NCBI RefSeq assembly: GCF_001548675.1 | Contig: NZ_CP010834.1 | Coordinates: 2,081,501-2,145,500 of the forward strand | Direction of reading: 5' to 3' | DNA from: Methanobrevibacter sp. YE315 | GTDB taxonomy: Archaea > Methanobacteriota > Methanobacteria > Methanobacteriales > Methanobacteriaceae | DNA length: 64,000 nucleotides | Shown here: positions 13,301-19,900 of the stretch, one piece after another | Layout: each line of letters begins with the position of its first letter | How positions within the stretch are numbered: position 1 is the stretch's first letter | Position numbers and translations under genes: made by a program | The notes under the pieces: model-generated | Seen by the model: the letters and a program-made list of their open reading frames with translations, nothing else | What the model was told of the DNA's origin: nothing | Databases searched by the model: none

Positions 13301-16300
13301 TTCGCCGGAAGTTGCAGTGATAGCCTCATCGTTAGCGTCAATTGTGTAGGTTGTGCTTGCTTGTGCATCCACAGTTGAAACAACAGTGTTTAAACCGCTG
13401 GTAGAACCGAATGTTACTTCAATTCCATCAGGTAAGTTAGCGTTACTGAATACAGCAGTCACGGTTACTTCATCGCCAGCTTGAGCATCATCAGGTGCGA
13501 AACTTGCGTCCATTGTTACCCAATTGGATACGTCAACTTCAGGACAGTCATATTCTTCCCACTCATCATCTTCATAGTATCCGACACCGTTTAAATCTTT
13601 AGGGTTATCGTTAGTTCCCCACCAGCAGTTTTGAGCAGTTACAACATTGTCTTCACCATCATTGTAAATGAGATAGTTCTTAGCATCACCTAATAATACG
13701 GAGTTGTTTACAGTGAGTTTGTTTCCGTTGTATATTGCATCACCGTAATAGTCATCATCCATAGTGTTAGCGGTGTTGTTTATGAACATACATTTATCAA
13801 CATTTGCGGTTACGCGATAGCCTAGATAAATAGCACCACCGCTTCTATAGGCTTTGTTGTTGACGAATATGGAATCAACCACAGTCATAGTACCGCCGGA
13901 AGAAAAGATTGCACCACCATATGCAACAGTGTTGGTGTTATCAATAAATTCGCTTCCTTTTACATCAATATTATAATTGAAGTTGCCTTTGATGACACCT
14001 TGTCTTGCGGTGTTGTTGATGAATTTGGAATCTTCAATAACCATGTTTCCGCTTCCGGAGTTGATGTTGACAACAGCCATTACAGAGGTTGTATCAACAA
14101 TGGAGTTGTTTACAAATACTGTATTATTGATTAAGATGTCTCCAGAAGCATCTTGTTGAATTACATTTCCACTCATACTGTTTGTAATGTTTGAGTCTTT
14201 GATGGTTAATTTACCATTGCTTTTTATGAGATATCCGTCAGCTTGGTTGTTGACGATAGTTACATTATCTAAAATCAATTCATTAGCGAAACTGTAGACA
14301 GCAGCTCCGTAACCGTTTGCATTTGTTAAAATTAAATTAGACAATTCAATTTTACTTGCGGTATCACCATATTCCATGAAGAATAATCTTCCTTCATTAT
14401 TGGCATCAAGAGTAACTTTACCTTCACCAGTGACGGTTAAATCACCAGATACATGGTAACCGTTTCCAGTATAAGTTCCTTCATTAATTATAATTTCATG
14501 AGATCCCATCTCAGCAAGTTCAACAGCTTTGCCTATAGTTGCCACAGGAGCATCAATGGAACCGACATTGTCATCGCTACCTGCAGTGCTTACATAAATA
14601 ATTCCAGTGTATCTTTCTTTAACAGTAATAGGAATTACAAATTCTTCAGCAATTATGTAAACTTTAACTCTGTCATTGCGAGCAACATCGCTTGTGTAAG
14701 TTACTTGAGCAAATCCGTTTTGAAGAGCCAATTGAGTTTGGCTTAAATCACCATCAGCAGTTAACATCACTTCAATTGGATAAGCTGGAAGATGGCTGCT
14801 TGCATCACTACCGTCATTTAAGGTAGCTTTCATTGTAATTTTAGCAGATTCGTCAGTGTAAATTTCAGAAGCATCAGCGGTTGCATCGAATATGACCCAA
14901 TTGTCAATTTCTAATGAGGTAGCAGGAGTACTGGATCCCCAGTAGTTGTAATTAGCATCAATAACACCCTCGGTTTCGGCAGCAACTACATCTGCACCAG
15001 CATCAAGGGTTATGAACAGATTATCATTGATGACTGCATTCCAACTGCCTACAACTAAAATAGGATCCATATTAGAAGTCAAGATATTTTTCTTGAAGTT
15101 TAAAGTACCTGATGTTTGTATAGGTTCGCCCAATAAGTTAACGCCGACAGCTACAAAATTATTGCTTGGAGCCATCATACAATCGGTTATGCTTAGTTCA
15201 TTCATACTTATTGGAACTTGAATAAAGGAAGTTGGATCGCCGGTGAATGTTAATTTTGAAAATGAAACAGAATCAACAAAATAAGTATCATCCATCGGTT
15301 CTGTAGGATTTGTAATAAGGAAAGCACCATTGACCGCATTAATTATTGCACCATCACGGCTCTCACCAATGAAATTAACAGATTTACCAACCATTATTGC
15401 ATCAAGAAGAGTATATTCTCCATTGCAAAGGAAAATGGTTCCTCCTTCAGGTACAATTGCTAAAGCATTTTCCAAAGTGGTTGGAGTGTCTTTGGATGAA
15501 CCGTCACCAGTACCGTCCGGTGAAGCATAAACATAATCAGATCCTTCTTCAGGAGTAAGACCTGGAACTTCTTTTTCTAAAGCGTCACCATTATTTAATG
15601 TGTATTCACCATTGTTTTCAATTATCCAAGTGTTTGCAGTAATGCCTTCAGGTAATGTATTTGAACCCCAGTAGTTTGCATCTAAAGTGTAAACTCCATT
15701 GTCAGCATTAGTAAATGCAGTATTGAAAGCATTATTTTGAATATTGTTATAATTTAAATCAAAAGTAGCACTTGCACTATTAGCAGTCAAAATGTGATTT
15801 GGCTGAGTATTGTTAGCAATGAGACTTGATTCAATGGTCACTGTTTTTGCACCATTGACAAATATGAAACCTGCTATTGCAAGATCCCTGTAGACATAAT
15901 TGTCTACTAATTTGGATCTTTTAATATTCATGTTTCCTTTAGTGGCGATGAGACCACTTGATTTATCTAAATTACAATTGCAAATAGTCACATTATCTAA
16001 AGTAACAGTACCACTAGTTCTTTCATTGTAAATTGCACCGAAGATGTATGATGCAGTGCTTGCACTTGAAATTGATGAACCGTCAATGACAGTATTTTTT
16101 ATAGTCCATTCACTAGTAGAACTACCACCAAAATCAATAGCACTGGAATAAGCACCATTAGAAGATTTTGTATCTAATAGTTTACAGTTATCAATTGTTA
16201 CGGTTCCAGAAGTATAGATACGTATTGCACCATATCTGGAAGCACAATTATCAAAGGTACAGTCAGTTATATTTACATTTCCGTCTCCACCGATGAATAT

Positions 16301-16759
16301 TGGAGTTTTTGCACCAGTCATTGAGATATCTTTAAAGGTTAAACCGCTAATGACCAATGAAGAATAGCCAGAAGTGGTTGTATAGAATAAATCATTGTCA
16401 GCAGATTTAATTATTACACCCTCTTGGCTTTCACCAATGAATTTTAACTGTTTTGCACCGATATCAATTTTTGCAGTTTCGGTGTATTCACCGTTCTTGA
16501 TGAAGATTGTTTCACCACCAGTAGCAGCGCTAACAGCGGATGAAATTGTCGTATAATCTCCACCCCCATTCGCATCGACAACAAATGTGTCTCCACTCGC
16601 ACTTAATGCATCATCAGATTCCCCATCCAATGCTATTATCCCTGCATCAGATGTTTCCAACGTGTCATTAAGTGGTTCTGCCGCACTAGCCGCATTAATG
16701 CAACAAATAATCATTAACACGAGTAATGCACATATAAAAATCTTCTTATTAAATTTCAT
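1391..16759 (-). CDS. Giant adhesin-like protein (ALP1): beta-helix blocks plus 18 Ig-like domains
   Basis: Secreted cell-surface protein of 5122 aa of the Methanobrevibacter adhesin-like type; its ligand is unknown. Residues 1-27 are a signal peptide (MKFNKKIF, hydrophobic core, cut near AASAAEP). About residues 55-3500 are successive right-handed beta-helix blocks, starting near 60, 405, 720, 1176, 1630, 2065, 2620 and 3110. The two blocks near 1176 and 1630 share a TNDTFYNFFD cap, those near 2620 and 3110 a VTQDTY(M/L)YYFNQ cap, and several end in a (W/Y)WG(T/S)N motif. From about 3540 to the end are 18 Ig-like domains of about 88 aa with recurring DATGTV.I.VDG and YSGD.KY motifs. There is no transmembrane anchor or sortase motif; the last domain (ending LKVVK) resembles the last one of the 2969-aa paralogue and may attach to the wall. 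The start is ATG with a weak SD (gagtggt). Paralogue of the next gene. Confidence 0.93.
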   Translation of the reverse strand: MKFNKKIFICALLVLMIICCINAASAAEPLNDTLETSDAGIIALDGESDDALSASGDTFVVDANGGGDYTTISSAVSAATGGETIFIKNGEYTETAKIDIGAKQLKFIGESQEGVIIKSADNDLFYTTTSGYSSLVISGLTFKDISMTGAKTPIFIGGDGNVNITDCTFDNCASRYGAIRIYTSGTVTIDNCKLLDTKSSNGAYSSAIDFGGSSTSEWTIKNTVIDGSSISSASTASYIFGAIYNERTSGTVTLDNVTICNCNLDKSSGLIATKGNMNIKRSKLVDNYVYRDLAIAGFIFVNGAKTVTIESSLIANNTQPNHILTANSASATFDLNYNNIQNNAFNTAFTNADNGVYTLDANYWGSNTLPEGITANTWIIENNGEYTLNNGDALEKEVPGLTPEEGSDYVYASPDGTGDGSSKDTPTTLENALAIVPEGGTIFLCNGEYTLLDAIMVGKSVNFIGESRDGAIINAVNGAFLITNPTEPMDDTYFVDSVSFSKLTFTGDPTSFIQVPISMNELSITDCMMAPSNNFVAVGVNLLGEPIQTSGTLNFKKNILTSNMDPILVVGSWNAVINDNLFITLDAGADVVAAETEGVIDANYNYWGSSTPATSLEIDNWVIFDATADASEIYTDESAKITMKATLNDGSDASSHLPAYPIEVMLTADGDLSQTQLALQNGFAQVTYTSDVARNDRVKVYIIAEEFVIPITVKERYTGIIYVSTAGSDDNVGSIDAPVATIGKAVELAEMGSHEIIINEGTYTGNGYHVSGDLTVTGEGKVTLDANNEGRLFFMEYGDTASKIELSNLILTNANGYGAAVYSFANELILDNVTIVNNQADGYLIKSNGKLTIKDSNITNSMSGNVIQQDASGDILINNTVFVNNSIVDTTSVMAVVNINSGSGNMVIEDSKFINNTARQGVIKGNFNYNIDVKGSEFIDNTNTVAYGGAIFSSGGTMTVVDSIFVNNKAYRSGGAIYLGYRVTANVDKCMFINNTANTMDDDYYGDAIYNGNKLTVNNSVLLGDAKNYLIYNDGEDNVVTAQNCWWGTNDNPKDLNGVGYYEDDEWEEYDCPEVDVSNWVTMDASFAPDDAQAGDEVTVTAVFSNANLPDGIEVTFGSTSGLNTVVSTVDAQASTTYTIDANDEAITATSGEATIVMPITSPVTTNIVTNDTFYNFFDESGFLLDTVTFDELIFQGEFSDLAAGYIIINRPITITGEGAVLNDLGIMIDSEDVAIDNLTLIATTSLGDLINVGASNVDLTNLIISYIVDDESANVINVAGDENKVITDVNILNNRIYFENHVTDDENLVTVINLNNVEDVIVDGNNITADYPSLLVGTYDYDYFMMGLCYVNPIRVYEAYTVELTNNNIDVSVNSYDASFPTVQALYIVGSEDILVQGNNFTMVDELTPAGTAIYLYAIECGFSEGVEFIDNNFNISTTGGQSGSGSAYAIQTATSEATFIGNNITCESNGPNLGIASMYGFGPAKDLVIKDNFINVTGLATGSNDFALISGIEIQTGYATIYNNTIYVQNKGGYADNYPVSGVSAIQYSAPTLTFDVKDNEIYVPDGKYAVEFLYAPSESTVTGNYLIAHELKGDEAVSAAGDNNVVQDNLPAEELTNIVTNDTFYNFFDANGILLDSITFDELIFEGPFSDLVDVITFNRPINVTSDKAVLENIAVKLAADDVKLSGFTIYADKEFADNDGAAIYATGSDIEISDVFVDYAAPSEVEAIGIYANAANNFKLTNSTISYVSTNPGTKLNYGLRVCDSENALIENNTIDATFPAVDVVYDGSNSIDLVLGVHIKGGNNVTFTLNTVTVNTNGAIGGYPTIDAVMVQNVDNALVNLNNITLTDETTSNEARYYYALDIYTSTGIVEENNIIVNTTSGIDRTGAAYPIQLTGPFTVTVSNNNLTAISKGPTCGIYASNWGGYGDLTVTDNTIDITGSATAGGYALVAGIETEIDMTRVYNNTINVANFATYDDSNPVYGVSMSSDYMSGDVAADIKGNTITVDGKYAVYYVNAVNTNVTGNTLYAHELEGDEAAVIAAGQNNIIQDNLPAKAYDGIIYVNLTGDDNNNGAIDTPVATIAKAVELAQAGSGIIIIDEGTYDSPQIEITSDLNISTVGEVILKAQDATKKAFWIKSGDVSISNLTFTNFNASYTGSVIRVAGGSLTLDGTKFIKNGGEFRDSIVYVRNADLTITNSEFKGNTGHKTSTSNGIINVGTGTLYVDNCNFTDNHNKYGVLYLSSSIATVYNSSFIGNNATSSSGGSGAAIYVSGTATSVSSYSGNQINGSASYVLVEGCSFINNSALGARLYAGQGGAIYVNNNVTMFINDCIFENNTCTDNTGDDYKPSQGGAIYASAGKVIINKSIFKNNSATQGPEIYMRYYNSQLHPEEVNTLEISNSIILNDGVAIIADSTNGTYVANDNWWGTNDEPADKAVNVTVDSWAKMDASYTPEGAYEGEINVTATFDNPNLPDGINVTFTSTSGNLNTVVGTVGAQASTTYTIDANDKEITATSTDASVVMPIVRAAEVIITADPVWIGSDGTVSVAVPNATGTVTIEVNGKSYDVELVDGVAAKEIPAEDLVNGENIITATYNGPDFASNNATAVLFVADGVVTQDTYMYYFNQADSGKFFDYIPEGATLDFQGSIINPDQSVKIWLNVNKPVNIVSTTKDAYIDLNTTAGSLSGENPGNRFTVSYGGSGSNITGINFHNTQLWIANTHHVVLDNISNVIEDQRVGSGVGATSVRENCTYVTVKNSYFYTRNNGGSSSLVMAWADYCTFDNNTIVAEGNVGNMIYLTTFNVNVPSGVTANVYNNITNNKIKGPASSSAICWGLVLSGNNNLIENNTVDYKGVGITVQSGTSVSPNNTYINNVIINGGSMNVLPDSTAYNNNVSGALTLGARVVAYNNTVGGKLNINGADAVVENNTVAGAVTIAKAATNITFVGNDVANAVTVNSNNNVIKENNITTTGTYAVDLKSTTGNNVTGNYLIANVYKGDLAVKSASETNIVENNLPKAEISIVAESVWIGSDATVNIAVPNATGPVTVEINGKSYTVELTEGNGSVVIPAEDLVAGENVITAAYAGPDFASETATGVLYVADGVVTQDTYLYYFNQADNGKLFDYIPDGATLDFQGSIINPDTNIIVQMNVNKPVNIISTTHDAYVDLNTTAGSLLGESPGNSFAVTTGGSGSNVTGIYFHNTQVWIANTHDVVLDNISVVVEDQRVGSGVGATSIRENSTNVILKNSYLYTRNNGGSTTFTMSWTTNCTIDNCTVKAEGNVGNLIYLNIFNIPGAPSGVPLNNYNKVTNNRIYGKEGSAISVGLMVEGQNNLIENNTLYKSSISTSFGGVNPYNNTYVGNTMTDGSGLTAQAGSIIYNNNVTGALSTGKESVAYDNIVGKAITVGASAVAYNNTAASATISGAGAIAYDNTIATTATISGKNAVVENNTFGGAVTISGAGVTFIGNDVNATVTVNSNDNVIKANNITTTGDYAVDLKTKTGNNVTDNLLIASELKGDSAVKSASETNIVENNYPVTSDLAITVENITYGEDAVVNVEFNPKATGTIVVSIDGTDYTVNITSEGQSSAIIPGLAAKDYEVTATFTPDSIYSLDSNANASFTVFKANTTMEAAAESVVVDDDVIVNVTFDKVDVTGDVSITIDGNNYTAAIEDGAASIVVPGLVAGEYSADVVYAGDGNYNDAVASVSFTVFKANVTMDAAAESVIVGDDVIVNVTFDRDDVTGDVSITVDGNSYTAAIENGAASIVVPGLVVGEYSADVVYAGDEKYNDAVASVSFAVFKANVTMDAAAESVIVGDDVIVNVTFDRDDVTGDVSITVDGNSYAAAIENGAATIVVPGLVVGEYSADVVYAGDEKYNDAVASVSFAVFKANVTMDAAAESVIVGDDVIVNVTFDKVDVTGDVSITVDGNSYAAAIENGAATIVVPGLVVGEYSADVVYAGDEKYNDAVASVSFAVFKANTTMDAAAESVIVGDDVIVNVTFDKVDVTGDVSITVDGNSYAAAIENGVASIVVPGLVAGEYSADVVYAGDEKYNEAVASVSFAVEKNAIEFTKAKGHPGRVDQNATIDVVLSESDATGTVYITVDGVDYSAELVNGKAVIYAPLLPAGTYNFDVIYSGDAKYENNTAPITFNINKYYPTMKATAADVHVDENAVVNVVLPSDATGTVTITVDGVDYTGDVVDGTATVELPVISQAGAQSFTVSYSGDDKYRALSTTVKFNTLKVDATMEAAAESVIVGDDVIVNVTFDKVDVTGDVSITIDGNSYTAAIEDGAATIVVPGLVAGEYSADVVYAGDEKYNEAVASVSFAVEKNAIEFTKAKGHPGRVDQNATIDVVLSESDATGTVYITVNGVDYSAELVDGAAVIYAPLLPAGTYNFDVIYSGDAKYENNTAPITFNVNKYYPTMKATAADVHVDENAVVNVVLPSDATGTVTITVDGVDYTGDVVDGTATVELPVISQAGAQSFTVSYSGDDKYRVLSTTVKFNTLKVDATIKATASTVKVGNDVTVNVVLPKDATGEASISINGNVYTGIVKNGAATIVIPDLVAGEYSADVIYAGDEKYNEAVASVSFAVEKNAIEFTKAKGHPGRVDQNATIDVVLSESDATGTVYITVDGVDYSAELVNGKAVIYAPLLPAGTYNFDVIYSGDAKYENNTAPITFNVNKYYPSIKATADDVHVNENAVVNVVLPSDATGTASITVNGVDYTGDVVDGTATVELPVISKAGAQSFTVSYSGDDKYRALSTTVKFNTLKVDATIKATARTVKLGNNVTVNVVLPKDATGEASISVNGNVYTGAVSKGAATIVIPDLGVGQYALPVEYSGDGKYNSGNTTVTFNVNKQTTTIKATARTVKVGDDVTVNVVLASDASGEVSIDVNGVVYTGAVVDGAASVIIPDLPYGSYEFDVVYSGDDKYKTRTTTVTFNVNKQSTTMKATARTVKVGDDATVNVVLASDASGEVVITIDGVDYSGIVVDGVASIVIPDLPAGQYSFAVKYSGDDKYKNQSTTVKFNVNKYNVRMKATAKYYSDKDYSIVSVTLSDDATGTVSTSVNGNNYKANIVGGSASITISKLPAGSYSLDVAYSGDAKYKNYTATTTLKVVK
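2441..4820 (-). repeat. Three copies of a 792/795-bp three-domain super-repeat
   Basis: Inside ALP1, three Ig-like domain types follow each other in fixed order three times: a MEAAAES- or IKATAS-type domain, a KAKGHPGRVDQN domain and a KATAADVHVDEN domain. The landmark ACCAGGGTGTCC recurs at about 2930, 3722 and 4517, giving periods of 792 and 795 bp. Copies are nearly identical in DNA over long stretches. Boundaries are approximate. Confidence 0.85.
4556..5880 (-). repeat. Tandem 264-bp Ig-like repeat (five units)
   Basis: Five consecutive 88-aa Ig-like domains with DAAAESV.VGDDVIVN and VDVTGDVSITVDG motifs. Units differ at only a few codons (DKVD or RDD, SYTAA or SYAAA, VAGEY or VVGEY), which points to recent expansion by unequal crossing-over. 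Boundaries are approximate. Confidence 0.85.
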
Positions 16760-16809
16760 TTAACCACTCGATTTTTGTGTTATAAAGTTAAGTTTAAAAT
16801 TATACAACT

Positions 16810-16826
16810 TTACATTAATAAATTAT
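16810..16826 (-). promoter_or_regulatory. Probable promoter box of ALP1
   Basis: On the minus strand this reads ATAATTTATTAATGTAA, about 51 nt before the start codon. The same box with one change lies 49 nt before the start of the paralogue (25924-25940). Position and A+T-rich TATA-like core suggest a TATA/BRE element with a short leader. Confidence 0.5.
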
Positions 16827-16927
16827 ATAATATCTACTATATAAATCCACATAATTTGATAAAAAATAAATTGTATATGATTAAATTTTTTATATAATAA
16901 ATTTTGAATTGATAAAAAAAGAATTGA

Positions 16928-16955
16928 ATAAAAGGATAAAAATCTATCCTTTTAT
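16928..16955 (-). terminator. Hairpin terminator of ALP2
   Basis: A perfect 11-bp stem (ATAAAAGGATA / TATCCTTTTAT) with a 6-nt loop, directly after the stop at 16966, followed by a run of T on the minus strand. It is homologous to the terminator at 1342-1369. Confidence 0.65.
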
Positions 16956-16965
16956 CATTTAAAGT

Positions 16966-19900
16966 TTATTTATCCACTTTAAGAGTTTTTGTAACAGTGT
17001 AGTTTTTGTATTTGTCATCACCACTATATCTAATGTCCAATGTGTAGTCTCCAGTCGGCAATTTAGGAACTGCAATCAATGCACTGCCATCGACAATTTC
17101 AGCAGCATATTCATTAGAATTAATTTCTACTGCAATAGTTCCTGTTGCATCATCAGACAGGATTGTACTGATCATTGCAAAGTCATCCTTATAATTGTAA
17201 TTAGCTGTAACTTTCATTCTTACATTGTGTTTGTTGACATTAAATTTGACATATGTTGATTGGTTCTTATACTTGTCATCACCACCGTATTTTACATCCA
17301 ATGCATATTGACCTGCAGGCAATTCTGGAATGACAATGCTTGCAACACCATCTTCAACTGCAGCGGTGTAATCTGCACCATTTACAGTAATAATTACTTC
17401 ACCTGTTGCGTCACTTGCCAAGGCAACATTGACTGTTACATTGTCTTCAACTTTAACTGTACGGGCTGTTGCCTTCATTCTTGTGCTTGCCTTGTTGACA
17501 TTGAATGTGACAGTAGTGTTTCTAGCCTTATACTTATCGTCACCACTGTATTGTACTTTCAAAGCATATTTACCGACAGTCAAATCAGGAATTGTGATTC
17601 TAGCGGCGCCTCCAGTCACTTCTGCAGTATATTCAACATCATCAACATTGATTGTTACATTTCCGGTAGCATCGCTTGATAAGGCAACATTTACGATAAC
17701 ATCATCACCTACATGAACTGTGCGTGCAGTAGCTTTTAGAGCTGAGTTCTGTTTGTTCACGTTGAATGTTACAATAGTGTTTTTGGCTTTATATGTATCA
17801 TCTCCACTGTATTCAACTGTTAAAGCATATTGCCCAATCGGCAAGTCTGGAATGACAATGCTTGCAGTTCCGTCTTCAATTTCAGCTGAATAAAGATTAT
17901 CACCATATACGATTGAAACAGAACCAGTTGCATCACTGGATAATACTACATTAACTGTTACTTCATCACCCACCCTTACTGTACGGGCGGTAGCTTTCAT
18001 ATCAACACTGTTTTTGATAACACTGAATGTTACTTCAGTAGTATATGGTCTGTATTTGTCGTCTCCACTGTATACAATCTCAAATGTATGTTCACCTGCC
18101 TCTGACATTATTGGAAGTTCAACAGTTGCAGTTCCGTCAACTACATCACCAGTATAATCCACGCCGTCGACAGTAATGGTTACAGTACCTGTTGCATCAC
18201 TAGGTAAAACAACATTTACAACAGCACTCTCATCAACATGCACATCAGCAGCAGTTGCCTTCATAGTTGGATAATATTTGTTTACGTTGAAAGTAATTGG
18301 AGCAGTGTTGTTTTCATATTTAGCATCACCGCTGTAGATTACATCAAAGTTGTATGTACCAGCAGGTAACAATGGAGCATAGATAACTGCTTTACCGTTA
18401 ACAAGCTCAGCAGAATAGTCAACACCATCAACAGTAATGTAAACAGTACCAGTAGCATCACTTTCAGATAAGACCACATCAACAGTAGCATTTTTATCAA
18501 CCCTACCAGGGTGTCCTTTAGCTTTAGTGAATTCCACAGCATTCTTTTCAACAGCAAATGAAACACTAGCAACAGCATCATTGTATTTCTCATCACCAGC
18601 ATAAATTACATCAGCAGAATATTCACCAACAACCAAATCTGGAATAACAATAGTTGCAGCACCATTTTTGACAATACCAGTATAAACATTACCATTAACA
18701 GAAATGGATGCTTCACCAGTTGCATCTTTAGGCAATACAACATTAACAGTTACATCATTTCCTACTTTAACTGAAGGTGCAGTAGCCTTAATAGTAGCAT
18801 CAACTTTAAGAGTATTGAATTTAACAGTAGTGGACAGTGCTCTGTATTTGTCATCTCCACTGTATGATACAGTGAATGATTGTGCTCCTGCTTGTGAAAT
18901 CACTGGAAGCTCAACAGTTGCAGATCCGTCAACAACATCATCAGTATAATCCACGCCGTCGACAGTAATGGTTACAGTACCTGTTGCATCACTAGGTAAA
19001 ACAACATTTACAACAGCATTCTCATCAACATGCACATCAGCAGCAGTTGCCTTCATAGTTGGGTAATATTTGTTTACGTTGAAAGTAATTGGAGCAGTGT
19101 TGTTTTCATATTTAGCATCACCACTGTAGATCACATCAAAGTTGTATGTACCAGCAGGTAACAATGGAGCATAGATAACTGCAGCACCATCAACCAACTC
19201 AGCTGAATATTCAATGCCGTTAACATTGATTGAAACAGTTCCAGTAGCATCACTTTCAGATAAGATCACATCAACAGTAGCATTTTTATCAACCCTACCA
19301 GGGTGTCCCTTAGCTTTGTTAAATTCTACAGCATATTTGTCAACAGCAAATGAAACAGCAGCAGTATTAGATTCGTATCTATCATCACCGCTGTAGATTA
19401 CATCAAAGTTGTATGAACCTGCAGGCAATAATGGTGCGTAAATTACGGCAGCACCGTCAACGAGTTCGGCAGAATAGTCAGTACCATCGACAGTTATGTA
19501 AACAGTACCGGCAGCATCACTTTCAGATAAGATTACATCAACAGTAGCGTTTTGATCAACCCTTCCAGAGTGTCCTTTAACTTTGTTAAATTCTACAGCA
19601 TATTTGTCAACAGCAAATGAAACAGCAGTAGTATTAGACCCGTATCTATCATCACCACTATAGACAACATCAAATGTGTAATTACCTGCAGGCAACAATG
19701 GAAGAACGATAGTTGCACTGCCCCCAACAACAGGAGCAATGTATTCTGTACCATCAATTGTAATTGACACATTACCGGCAGCATCGCTTTGAGATAAAAT
19801 AACTTCCACCGTAGCATTCACATCAACTTTAGTGTTATTTGCACTAGCATTAATTATAACATTAAAGAGCGGCTTATTATCTTTAACAACATTATTGTCA

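Noticed and set aside
1391-16759. Fusion by assembly error, because 5122 aa is extreme
   Set aside because: The frame is open throughout, the architecture is consistent, and ALPs of several thousand residues are known in the genus; collapse or expansion of the repeat arrays cannot be excluded.
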